From: Promethearchaeia archaeon
GTDB taxonomy: Archaea > Asgardarchaeota > Lokiarchaeia > Sigyniarchaeales > SOKP01
Direction: 5' to 3'
DNA length: 64,000 nt
NCBI GenBank assembly: GCA_029856125.1
Contig: JAHQWJ010000136.1
Coordinates: 1 to 64,000 of the forward strand
How positions within the stretch are numbered: position 1 is the first letter of the stretch; the number at the start of each line of letters is the position of its first letter. A program made the position numbers and the translations under genes. Below are positions 18,022-26,166 of this stretch, in pieces. A model generated the notes under the pieces. The model had not been told where the DNA came from and made no database searches. It saw only the letters and a list, made by a program, of their open reading frames with translations.

Positions 18022-18501
18022 ATGAGAATATTAATTGTATACTTCACAATGAGTGGAAGGACGAAGAAGACTGCAGAGGGAATCGCAAGCGCTTTAACCA
18101 ATCATGATGTGAGCTATTTTCCAGTAGAGTTAACGGGTAAATTTATAGAAAAAATAAAAAAATTAGATAAATTCGAGAATAATGATTATTCGGCAATAGA
18201 GGCTGATTTTGAAACCCTTGATGCTTTAAATTATGATTTAATAATTATTGGCATGCCTACCTACGGAAACAAACCACCAAAAATCTTTGATGAGATCATT
18301 AATAGAATGAAAAATTTTGATGGAAAAAAAGCTATCGTATTTAGTACAGCTCGTTTTAGTGGCGGAAAATCACTAGATTATATGAAAGCAAAAGTTGAAG
18401 GCCAAGGGGCTCAAGTGATCGATCAAGCTAGATTTCGAAAGGTATTATGGATTGGAGTAAAAAATGCCATTAAATTTGGCAATCAACTCAATGAGAAATA
18501 G
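18022..18501 (+). CDS. Flavodoxin-like protein
   Basis: This 159-residue protein has the FMN phosphate loop YFTMSGRTKKTAEGIA near the N-terminus and the second FMN contact IIGMPTYGNKPPK (about residues 75-88), followed by KAIVFSTARFSGGKS. Length and order match flavodoxins. It is a cytosolic one- or two-electron carrier and could serve radical SAM enzymes or other reductases. It is a single gene with no Fe-S ferredoxin nearby. Confidence 0.88.
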   Translation: MRILIVYFTMSGRTKKTAEGIASALTNHDVSYFPVELTGKFIEKIKKLDKFENNDYSAIEADFETLDALNYDLIIIGMPTYGNKPPKIFDEIINRMKNFDGKKAIVFSTARFSGGKSLDYMKAKVEGQGAQVIDQARFRKVLWIGVKNAIKFGNQLNEK

Positions 18502-18643
18502 GAATTGATTTACAAATTATATCTTAATTATGTGATGATTAGGAAGTTTAATTTTTACAATTAAAAAATAGTAGTTATTTTTTTTCTCAAGAGAATTAAT
18601 AAAATTAAGAAATATTTAGTAAGAATAAAAAACTAAATCTATT

Positions 18644-20220
18644 ATGGTTTATCAATTAGAAGATGTAAAAGGCATCGGTTCTGAAATGGCTAAAAAATTA
18701 AAAGAAGCAGGCATTACGTCTGTTGAAATTTTAGCCTCGTCTAAGCCAGACAATATTGTGAAACTAAAAATCAAAGGTATTGGCAATGCAACAGCCTTGA
18801 GATTTATAAAAAGCGCAGAATCATTATTGAAGGAGCAAGCACCAGAAGTAGAAACTCCAAAACTAGATGTAATAGAGAAACCCAAAAAAGCAAAAGCAAC
18901 AAAAAAGGCAAAGCCAGGAAAAAGCACTAACCTTAAAGAACTAATAAAACAACAAGCAGAATGCAATATTGGACTAGTGGGCCATGTAGATCATGGAATG
19001 AATTAGTCGTATCGACAATTCCTATAAAGACCACGCTAGTCAAAGCTTTAACGGGTGATTGGACTGATAGACACTCTGAAGAACAAGAACGGGGAATTTC
19101 AATTAAATTGGGTTATTCTAACGCAACAATTTTGTATTGTCCTGAGTGCGACGAATATTTAACATACTATATGGCAGAGACTGCTAGAAAAAAAGGAAAA
19201 CCTAGATTTAATTGTCCAAGCTGTTCAGCGACCTTAGAATTTAAAAGAAATATCTCCTTTGTTGATGCTCCAGGTCACGAAATTTTAATGGCTACAATGC
19301 TGAGCGGAGCTTCCTTAATGAACGGTGCTTGTTTGTTAATTTCAGCTGATGAGAAATGTCCTCAGCCACAAACTAGAGAACATTTAGGTGCGTTGAAAAT
19401 TGCTAACATAGAGAACATTATAATTATACAAAATAAAATTGATGCTGTTTCAAAAGAACAAGCTTTAGAAAATTATAAACAGATTAAAGAATTTGTGAAG
19501 GATACTATAGCTCAAAATGCTCCTATAATTCCCGTTTCTGCCGTATTTGGAGCAAATCTTAATTTAATTGTTCGAGCATTTGAAGAAATAATTAAATCAC
19601 CAAAAATTCAAGAGGACGAGGAGTTCCAATTTTTAGTTGCTCGTTCATTCGATATAAATCGCCCCGGCACGGAAATTAACGATTTAAACGGTGGGGTAAT
19701 TGGTGGATCGGTTTTAAAAGGAAAGGTTCAAGTTGGAGAAGTAATTGAGATAAGACCGGGATTACGAGTAAAAAATAAATATCAACCGCTCAGAACCAAA
19801 ATAGCTAGCATAAGTCAAGGATCTAATTTATTAGAAGAAGCCAAGCCAGGAGGGCTAATTGGATTAGGGACCATGTTAGATCCTGCTTTGACGAGGGGAG
19901 ATTCTCTAATAGGACACCTAGTTGGTAGGCCTGACACATTGCCTGAAATACTTTCTGAAGTCGAAGTACAAGTAAACCTTTTGGAAAGAGTGCTGGGATC
20001 GGAAGTACAAATGAAAGTTCAACAGTTAAAACACAACGAGAAGTTATTACTAGTCGTTGGAACTGAAAAAACAGCTGGAACTGTTATAAAAATCTTAAAA
20101 AATTCCTATATACTTAGTTTAACTCCACCAATTTGTGCTCCGGTGAATTCAATATTTGCGATTTCAAGAATTATAAATCGGCGTTATCGTTTAATAGGTT
20201 ACGGTAAAGAGGTAAACTAA
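18644..20220 (+). CDS. eif2g: Translation initiation factor aIF2-gamma with HhH extension, split by a 29-nt intron
   Basis: Exons 18644-18998 and 19028-20220 join to encode 515 residues. Residues about 1-65 are a helix-hairpin-helix pair (VKGIGSEMAKKLKEAGI and IKGIGNATALRFI), followed by a Lys/Ala linker (about 68-105) and the aIF2-gamma body. The body has CNIGLVGHVDHG-KTTLVKAL (P-loop made across the splice), RGISIKLGY (switch I), the zinc knuckle CPECDEY and CPSCSATL, FVDAPGHE (G3), IIQNKIDA (G4) and C-terminal beta-barrels ending RYRLIGYGKEVN. aIF2-gamma is the GTPase that carries initiator Met-tRNA to the ribosome with aIF2-alpha and -beta. Without intron removal, translation stops at the TAG two codons after GHVDHG, so splicing or an equivalent is required. 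The HhH extension is not usual for the family. Confidence 0.92.
18999..19027 (+). other. 29-nt BHB intron in the aIF2-gamma P-loop
   Basis: Removal of these 29 bases changes GGA-ATG-AAT-TAG into GGA-AAG-ACC-ACG (Gly-Lys-Thr-Thr), exactly the missing part of the P-loop, with the downstream frame restored. The RNA folds as hBHBh'. The outer helix is UC (18991-18992) with GA (19029-19030). The central helix is AUGG (18993-18996) with CUAU (19022-19025), one G-U pair. The bulges are AA|U (18997-18999) and AA|A (19026-19028). The inner helix is GAAUU and GUCG (19000-19009, one bulged A) with CGAC and AAUUC (19013-19021), closed by a UAU loop. Cuts after the second base of each 3-nt bulge, the rule for archaeal splicing endonuclease, give the exact coding join. 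Confidence 0.92.
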
Positions 20221-20247
20221 AGAACCAATAACTAATTCTAATAATTT

Positions 20248-20605
20248 TTATTGCGAATATGAAAGAAAAATTTCTCTAATTTTCCCTTTTACTAATTTTA
20301 ATGATGTATCTGCTTTATCAAAAATGTTTTGTAGAGTATTAATTACATCTGAATCGCTATTAGAATTAATGTCTTTTGTAATTTTTTGACTCGTTTCGTA
20401 TAGGATTAAAATATCTCCAATTTTTGCTAAATAGTGAAGTACAATTTCGATTTTGATTTCTTTAGATAAATCTTTCTATTCCTTAATCTCTTTAAATTCA
20501 TAAAACACTTGATCCATAATTCTCTTATCAAGAAAACTTAAGAAATTTTCAATGTTGTCGATGAAAATTACTATCAATTTTTCTGAGATATTTATGGTTA
20601 TGTAA
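20248..20605 (-). pseudogene. Remnant of a small helical-protein gene with in-frame TAG
   Basis: Reading the minus strand toward the TAA at 20248-20250, the frame encodes a helical, Lys/Ile/Asp-rich sequence (KLIVIFIDNIENFLSFLDKR, then EIVLHYLAKIGDILILYE and LVKGKIREIFLSYSQ). It is broken by one TAG at 20476-20478 between EFKEIKE and KDLSKEI. No ATG, GTG or TTG start lies between the TAG and the downstream part. It directly follows the stop of the surface-protein gene, so it looks like a decayed small gene of that operon. A sequencing error is also possible. The family is not recognised. Confidence 0.45.
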
Positions 20606-22321
20606 TTAGCCTTTATATCTATAATTTTTAAAATATAAGAGTAAACCTAACAGTATTAAAATAACGCTAATTCCCCCAAATATTAGAATCCAAAGTGGAA
20701 AATGAATAACATCGGTAATTAAATAATTAACTTCTCTAAAAGTATTAATTTGCAATTCCGTAATTAATACAGTGCCTTGATATACCTTAACAGTATAATT
20801 CCCGTTAGGAACATTTTCGATCAGAATCTCGCCATTTTCATCTGAGTAAGCAGAAGCCATTGGTTGGGTAAAATTGTTCGATATATAAGTACCATAATTT
20901 TTTCCATAATACTTTAATTCTATCCTATATCCAACTAAGGGCATGCGAATACTATCGGTTATAACGATTTTAAGGTCATTAGTAGCAGAATATTTTAAGG
21001 AGCATGGATTTGTTTCGCCAGCAATCAAATATGGAATAACAAGATTTAATCCTTTCCTTTTTACAGCATTTTTAGTAAAAATCAAGCTGTTCTCGATGGT
21101 TTCTTGCCCTATCGAAATGATCTCATCGAAAACATTCACATTTCTGTCAAATAATGAACTATTACTAATTATCTGATCTACGATTATTGTACTCTCAACC
21201 AGTGTGATATTTTTGAGAATAATGTGTTCTGGACCTGAAATAAGCGATGGAAAGTAAATTCTTTCGCGAATATTTCGCTCACCTATTAATCTATCAATTG
21301 CCCAGCTAAAATCAACCGAATTCTCAAACATCATAGTAAAATTAGCACTAAATTTTAATGAAAATAATTTTGCGTCAGCAGAAATTGTTACATTTATCTT
21401 TTTGTCTGGTTCTAAAAAATTTACTTTGATTTGATCATCTATATCTAAAATATGGCCAAAAAACAAATCCTTATCAAGGGGATTTACAATTATCTCTAAA
21501 ACAAGATTATCAGCAGGTTCTGGAGGCTTTGTTAGGTTACCAGAGATTTTTGTTCCAATTAAAGTAAAGTTATAATAGAATGAAGGGCTGAAGGTTTGAA
21601 TTTGTTGCGTTAGCGACAAATCATCGTTAGGGTTTTGTGTTAAATCCCATGTTTCTAATGTTAGAGAATACTCAAATATGAAGTAAAGCGAAAAATTGTG
21701 AAAAGTTGCTGAGAAGAAATTCTGATAGTTGAACACAAAATAATTATTAGAATCAATCGTATAATCGGCTTCATTAAGTTCTTCGATAATAGGATCAGTA
21801 TTATTTTTCACAAGTACTTGATTAAGAACTCTCGGATATAAGAGGGGATTATAGATTAAATAACCCTCAGAATTTTCTATGGAGCTATTAAACTGAACAC
21901 TAATAGATTCGTTAATTAACACTGTTATCTTGTTCGATCTAGGGATAGAATCATCGAGATTATTGAATTGGGCGATTTCAGTAGTTTCGAGATATGTGGT
22001 TTCTAAATAGGAGATCTTTAACGCTCCAGAGCTTAAATCGTCTACGAGATTAGGGTATTTTTCTGATTGATTGAAAACACCTTCTTCGTCGAATGAAAAT
22101 TGTGTAATAGTTATGTTCCCAAGTCCCTGTTCAGGAGTATTAATAATTGGAGAGTAGTCATCTTCCGAAAAGGAACTAAGTTCGGGAATTATAGGGTTAT
22201 CATTATTTTCAAGATTTAATGAGCTGAAATTTGAAGATGGATCAATAAGAATCAACGAGATTATCGTGCTCATTAGTATTATAACAATTATAATAGATTT
22301 CCTATAATTACTGCTCTTCAT
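20606..22321 (-). CDS. Exported, membrane-anchored surface protein
   Basis: This protein of about 571 residues starts at ATG 22321 (a TTG ten codons earlier is in frame). A basic start and hydrophobic segment (SIIIVIILMSTIISLILI) form a signal or anchor, and a C-terminal helix (FPLWILIFGGISVILILLGL) plus YRYKG tail anchors it. The long part between is Asn/Ser/Ile-rich beta-type sequence with many Asn-X-Ser/Thr sites, typical of archaeal S-layer-associated proteins. Near the C-terminus, AYSDENGEILIENVPNGNYT resembles a carboxypeptidase-regulatory/Ig-like module. No catalytic motif is seen. The gene is single or followed by the remnant at 20248. Confidence 0.65.
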   Translation of the reverse strand: MKSSNYRKSIIIVIILMSTIISLILIDPSSNFSSLNLENNDNPIIPELSSFSEDDYSPIINTPEQGLGNITITQFSFDEEGVFNQSEKYPNLVDDLSSGALKISYLETTYLETTEIAQFNNLDDSIPRSNKITVLINESISVQFNSSIENSEGYLIYNPLLYPRVLNQVLVKNNTDPIIEELNEADYTIDSNNYFVFNYQNFFSATFHNFSLYFIFEYSLTLETWDLTQNPNDDLSLTQQIQTFSPSFYYNFTLIGTKISGNLTKPPEPADNLVLEIIVNPLDKDLFFGHILDIDDQIKVNFLEPDKKINVTISADAKLFSLKFSANFTMMFENSVDFSWAIDRLIGERNIRERIYFPSLISGPEHIILKNITLVESTIIVDQIISNSSLFDRNVNVFDEIISIGQETIENSLIFTKNAVKRKGLNLVIPYLIAGETNPCSLKYSATNDLKIVITDSIRMPLVGYRIELKYYGKNYGTYISNNFTQPMASAYSDENGEILIENVPNGNYTVKVYQGTVLITELQINTFREVNYLITDVIHFPLWILIFGGISVILILLGLLLYFKNYRYKG

Positions 22322-22599
22322 CTTTATTTTAAATGTAAATTTTTTAATCAAAAAATTAAATAAAATTAATTAATTTTTCTTAGGATTTTAATTTTTACTT
22401 AAATTTCCGTGAATGTCTACTTATACGAATATTTATATTTATTGAATATATTTTTATATCATTCATAACGTCTTTAAAAGGCATATCTATTACCTTAAAA
22501 CACATTATCAATAATGAGGTAATTAAGAAGTTTAATACGACATATTAGTTTTTTCCAACTATAACAGATTAAACATATTATTGTCGAAAATCCTACTAA

Positions 22600-24000
22600 A
22601 TGATTTTTATGAGCCCAAAACCAGATCGTACTAAATTTTTAAAACACCTTAATACTGCTGTAGACTCTTTCGAGGATTATTCTCAAACTCATTATAATAA
22701 TGCTATTGCAATTTCACATAATGATGCAGATGGGATTAGCAGCTTGCAAATTATTCAAAATTTGCTCCATAAAATGAAATTCAATTATGATTATTTCATC
22801 TATAATCGATCTGTTTCGTGGGGAAATTATTTAAATGGAATTTTACCAAAAACTCAAAACAGTAGAACCGCACTAATCTTTACTGATGTGGGTTCTAATC
22901 TAGCTGAATTAGTGCCTATTATTAAAAAGCGAAAAGAACATTTTTACATTCTTGATCACCATGAAGTCGATTGCGATTTAGCTTTAGAAGAACTTCCGGA
23001 AAATTTATTCTTTGTTAATCCTACGGTTTTTGGATTTGACGGTTTAGATCATGTATCGGGTGCTACTTTAGCTTATTTGTTCGCTAAAAAAATAAATGTA
23101 TCGATTATAAAGCAAGGGTGGCTAGCCGTTATCGGAATTGCGGGAGACTCCTTACGATCCATGGAAAAACTCCAATCTTTTAACAAGGAAATTTATCAAG
23201 AAATATGCGATGAGGAACTTGTATTAGATAAGGAAGGTTTAATTCTCTTCGGAAGTATGCACGAATCTATAAAAAATGGTCTAAAGAATAGTATTTTGCC
23301 TTTTTTAATCGGATATGGTGGTGAAGATGATCAAGCAATTAAAACCTTTTTAAGTAGCATAAGCATAAACCCCAATAAAAAAATTGTTGATTTAGAGAGG
23401 GATGAAATTCAAAAAATTCTTAAAAGTATAGATATAGATGTTGGCCATTATGCTTTATTACCTAAAAAGCAAGGTTTATTAAGATTCGCGTTTGAGCACG
23501 CGATACTGCTAAACATCCTATCATTTAAAAATATTAGCGCTGCTATTTCGATCATAAACCAAAAATCTATTACGCGATACGCCAAAGAACTTTATAATGA
23601 ATATATCAATACACTGGTTAAAAATTTAAAAATATTAGCAAATGAATTACCTCGATACGAAACTAAAAGCTCTATTTTCATTGATGCCGGAAACGGTAAA
23701 ATACCACCGAGCAATTGGTCAGACACAGCAAGTTTTACTTCCGTTAACGGACTACTAAGACCCGATAAGATGTTATTTTTAGGTGGCCTCGAGAAGAAAA
23801 CTCAAATGGTTAAACTTAGTGTGAGGTGCTCTCGGCAATACTTAGAAAATGATCACATGGGTGTCAATGAAGTTATAAGTATGATTAAACAAAAACTTGG
23901 AGGAACGGGTGGTGGTCATAAATTAGCAGGAGGTATAAGATTATCTGTACCCTCATTTAAAATACTTAAGAAAAATGCTGACGATTTTATAGCATTTTAG
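22600..24000 (+). CDS. DHH-family phosphoesterase/exonuclease (archaeal RecJ-like)
   Basis: This 466-residue protein has the DHH motifs AIAISHNDADGISSLQ (motif I), LIFTDVGSN (motif II) and FYILDHHEVD (motif III, the DHH itself), plus GIAGDS. The C-terminal DHHA1 part ends GGTGGGHKLAGGIRL, the substrate-binding GGGH loop. Archaeal RecJ-like proteins of this type include the GINS-associated nuclease and other single-strand or oligonucleotide exonucleases that use two Mn or Mg ions. All acidic and His ligands seem present. ATG 22609 is an alternative start. The DUF167 gene follows with a gap of 18 bases, so they may be co-transcribed. Confidence 0.85.
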   Translation: MIFMSPKPDRTKFLKHLNTAVDSFEDYSQTHYNNAIAISHNDADGISSLQIIQNLLHKMKFNYDYFIYNRSVSWGNYLNGILPKTQNSRTALIFTDVGSNLAELVPIIKKRKEHFYILDHHEVDCDLALEELPENLFFVNPTVFGFDGLDHVSGATLAYLFAKKINVSIIKQGWLAVIGIAGDSLRSMEKLQSFNKEIYQEICDEELVLDKEGLILFGSMHESIKNGLKNSILPFLIGYGGEDDQAIKTFLSSISINPNKKIVDLERDEIQKILKSIDIDVGHYALLPKKQGLLRFAFEHAILLNILSFKNISAAISIINQKSITRYAKELYNEYINTLVKNLKILANELPRYETKSSIFIDAGNGKIPPSNWSDTASFTSVNGLLRPDKMLFLGGLEKKTQMVKLSVRCSRQYLENDHMGVNEVISMIKQKLGGTGGGHKLAGGIRLSVPSFKILKKNADDFIAF

Positions 24001-24018
24001 GTTTAATGAATCATTATC

Positions 24019-24324
24019 ATGGTTTTTTTCGAAGATAGCCCAAACCGAACAATTAAATTAAAGATAAGAGTTAAAACAAACTCTAAAGTACAAAAAATAT
24101 CATACAACCAATTTACAGATTCTTGGATTTCAATTAATTTAAAATCTAAGCCTGTAAAAAATAAGGCGAATAAAGAATTAATTAAATTACTAAGTAAAAA
24201 GCTAAGTATTGCGACCAATCAGATTAAAATAATTGCGGGACCGAAAAATGCGAATAAAACGATTCAAATTAGATTTTATGAAGATATATCTAAACCAAAA
24301 ATATTAGAAAAATTAGCAAATTAA
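24019..24324 (+). CDS. DUF167/YggU-family protein
   Basis: This 101-residue small alpha/beta protein has the family core LKSKPVKNKANKELIKLLSK and IKIIAGPKNANKTIQI, the conserved 'P.dgkAN..l...la..l' and 'i..G..sr.K.' pattern. The function of the family is unknown; the basic conserved face has led to suggestions of nucleic-acid binding. It follows the DHH nuclease gene by 18 bases and is convergent with TFS, the two genes meeting with no spacer at 24324/24325. Confidence 0.85.
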   Translation: MVFFEDSPNRTIKLKIRVKTNSKVQKISYNQFTDSWISINLKSKPVKNKANKELIKLLSKKLSIATNQIKIIAGPKNANKTIQIRFYEDISKPKILEKLAN

Positions 24325-24675
24325 TTAAGATCCAATTTTTATCATCTTTCCACACCTTAAACAGGTAATAAAGTGAGTCATACCCTCGTCAGCACTTCGA
24401 GTTTGTCTCGTTTCTAAGTGTGCTTTGTCGTAACCACATCGTCTGCATTTAAAATTTTTAATAGAACTTCTTAAATTTTCTTCCTTCCATTTCATTACTT
24501 CAGCAAGATTTGAGACTTCTTCCCTAATGGGTTGTTCAATTTTGGTTTTTAAGATATATGAATCAACATTTTCCTCCAAAAGAGGTTTGATGTAACCACA
24601 TTTACATTTAAACACTTTCTGACCATTTGCTGTTGAGGGTAACATCATAGAGCCACATTCATCGCAAAATTGCAT
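24325..24675 (-). CDS. tfs: Transcription factor S (TFS/RpoM)
   Basis: This 116-residue protein has an N-terminal zinc ribbon (CDECGSMMLP and CKCGY), a linker and a C-terminal zinc ribbon (CRRCGYDKA and CLRCGKMIKIGS). The tip holds QTRSADEGMTHF, whose Asp-Glu pair enters the RNA polymerase active site. It stimulates transcript cleavage in backtracked polymerase, like eukaryotic TFIIS. All eight zinc cysteines and the acidic pair are present, so it should be active. ATG start. Confidence 0.94.
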   Translation of the reverse strand: MQFCDECGSMMLPSTANGQKVFKCKCGYIKPLLEENVDSYILKTKIEQPIREEVSNLAEVMKWKEENLRSSIKNFKCRRCGYDKAHLETRQTRSADEGMTHFITCLRCGKMIKIGS

Positions 24676-24748
24676 TTTTCTGGTCGAGTTAAGAAATTTT
24701 ATTATTTTTTAAATAGTGTTTCAATAACAAAAATTTATCCTTCTAAAT

Positions 24749-25711
24749 CTAAAAATTCAAACCAAATAATAAAGCACAAAAAATTACACCCGCTAAAAGA
24801 TCTGCGGTTGTACCAGGATTTAGCTTTCCATTTCGTTTTTGAAGTTTTTTATCAAATTTAATTGTTGACTTTAATCCTTTTTTAGTAGAAATTCCTCCTT
24901 GTGAAATGATTTTTGAAGCCATTTCTGAAACTTCCACTGCTCCCGGTTTACCTACTTTGCGAATAATCAAGGTATCTAAATGACTAGATAGTAATTTCAG
25001 AAAAGTATTCACAATTGTTTTATTTATGTTTCGATTGTCCTTAAAACTATCAAGAAAGTAAGGTAAACCCTCCTTTAAAACGATTTTAAACCCAGTAGCA
25101 TACTCTCTGCTTATTAAATCGTAATCTTGAGATTTTTTAAAAATTTCCTTAAGATTTATTTCATCTCGGATGATTTCTTTGTTAGCACTTGGATTATTAA
25201 CATCATACTTATCAATTTGGCCTAATCCTCCTGGATTGCTAAGTTTAATAGCCTCATATAAATGCAATGTGTCATTAACTGTAGTATCTTCTATTATCTT
25301 GCTTAATATTGACTCAAAATCTATAAGTCTATTTTTTTTTAACTTTATGCATATTGAAGCTGCAGACGAGAGGGGGGCTAAGATAAGAATATGCCCTAAT
25401 ATTACATTTCCTCCTGTTTGCCACTTCATCATTTCTATGACAGACTCTTTAAAAAATACACCTAATTCGATGTTACTAAACGATTGCTCATCATTATTAA
25501 TAGAAGTATAAACATTTTTACAGAGTAATCTTAGATTAGGTTGAATGGCAGAAATTCCAGCTAAAAAGTGCTCAAAACTTGTGCCTTTAAAATTTTTCGT
25601 TCTGTGCACATTTCCTGGTTTTGGCCATCCAGAAAGTTCTAACAAACTCGAAAGGTTTATGCACCTTAGCAAATCATCGAGCGACTCGATAGCAATTTCT
25701 ATACTAGACAC
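24749..25711 (-). CDS. CitG-like triphosphoribosyl-dephospho-CoA synthase family protein
   Basis: This 320-residue protein starts at GTG. It has SLLELSGWPKPGNVHRTKNF, the 'E.s..pKPGnVh' signature of the CitG/MdcB family, with FLAGISAIQP, ILGHILILAPLSSAA and a C-terminal NGKLNPGTTADLLAGVIF. CitG makes the prosthetic-group precursor of citrate lyase from dephospho-CoA and ATP. No citrate lyase genes are in the window, and archaeal members of this family probably act on another nucleotide substrate. It is probably co-transcribed with the downstream TFS gene (gap near 70 bases). Confidence 0.75.
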   Translation of the reverse strand: MSSIEIAIESLDDLLRCINLSSLLELSGWPKPGNVHRTKNFKGTSFEHFLAGISAIQPNLRLLCKNVYTSINNDEQSFSNIELGVFFKESVIEMMKWQTGGNVILGHILILAPLSSAASICIKLKKNRLIDFESILSKIIEDTTVNDTLHLYEAIKLSNPGGLGQIDKYDVNNPSANKEIIRDEINLKEIFKKSQDYDLISREYATGFKIVLKEGLPYFLDSFKDNRNINKTIVNTFLKLLSSHLDTLIIRKVGKPGAVEVSEMASKIISQGGISTKKGLKSTIKFDKKLQKRNGKLNPGTTADLLAGVIFCALLFGLNF

Positions 25712-25759
25712 GTTAGAAATATTTACTTTTAAAATTAATATAGGTTAGTTATAGATGAG

Positions 25760-26071
25760 TTAGTAATAGGTTAATTCTAAAGTTCTTTTCTCCTTAATTC
25801 GATAACCCTTAATATCAGAGCTATTATAAGAAATCGGTCTATATTTCTCTGTTAATTTTTTTCGATGCAGAAACTTCTTGATCCTTAATTTAATCACTCT
25901 ATTTGACATTTTGCTTGGCACAGTCAATTCTATGCTGTTTCCACTTCGAGAAATTTCTATCTGTGGTAATTGTTCTTCGAGATACCTTAATAGATCCTCA
26001 ATATATTGTTCCTTTTCGATTGATAAATCTTTTACGTCAATAGTTAATTCTTTAGTATTATCTTCACTCAA
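25760..26071 (-). CDS. rpl22e: eL22-like ribosomal protein
   Basis: This 103-residue basic protein starts at TTG (LSEDNTKEL as read). The run LTIDVKDLSIEKEQYIEDLL and then MSNRVIKLRIKKFLHRKKLT...KYRPIS...LELTYY follows eukaryotic eL22 in order and spacing: 'FTLDC..PVED.I.D...FE.FL', 'FSKRYLKYLTKKYLKKN.LRDWLRV' and 'YELRYF'. eL22 is a large-subunit protein lacking in most archaea but reported from Lokiarchaeota, so it supports the Asgard assignment. The gene stands in the minus-strand row between RuBisCO and the CitG-like gene. Confidence 0.75.
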   Translation of the reverse strand: MSEDNTKELTIDVKDLSIEKEQYIEDLLRYLEEQLPQIEISRSGNSIELTVPSKMSNRVIKLRIKKFLHRKKLTEKYRPISYNSSDIKGYRIKEKRTLELTYY

Positions 26072-26166
26072 ATTCTAATCACTCTATATTATAATTAAAG
26101 ACATTATTAATCTTTTTCCAATAATAATATAACAAAAACAAGAGTGAATAGATAATGTCAAGAAAA

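Noticed and set aside
18999..19027. Ribosomal bypassing (as in phage T4 gene 60) to explain the gap in aIF2-gamma
   Set aside because: The take-off codon GGA has no matching GGN landing codon at the 3' end of the gap, while a BHB motif fits both borders exactly.
18961..20220. A separate ORF starting at ATG 18961 for the second part of aIF2-gamma
   Set aside because: Its first 22 codons are the first exon and intron read in the wrong frame and give no family sequence; the P-loop Lys-Thr-Thr is at codon 23.
20476..20478. The TAG as a pyrrolysine codon
   Set aside because: No pyl genes are visible in the window and the frame lacks a start, so decay or error is the simpler reading.
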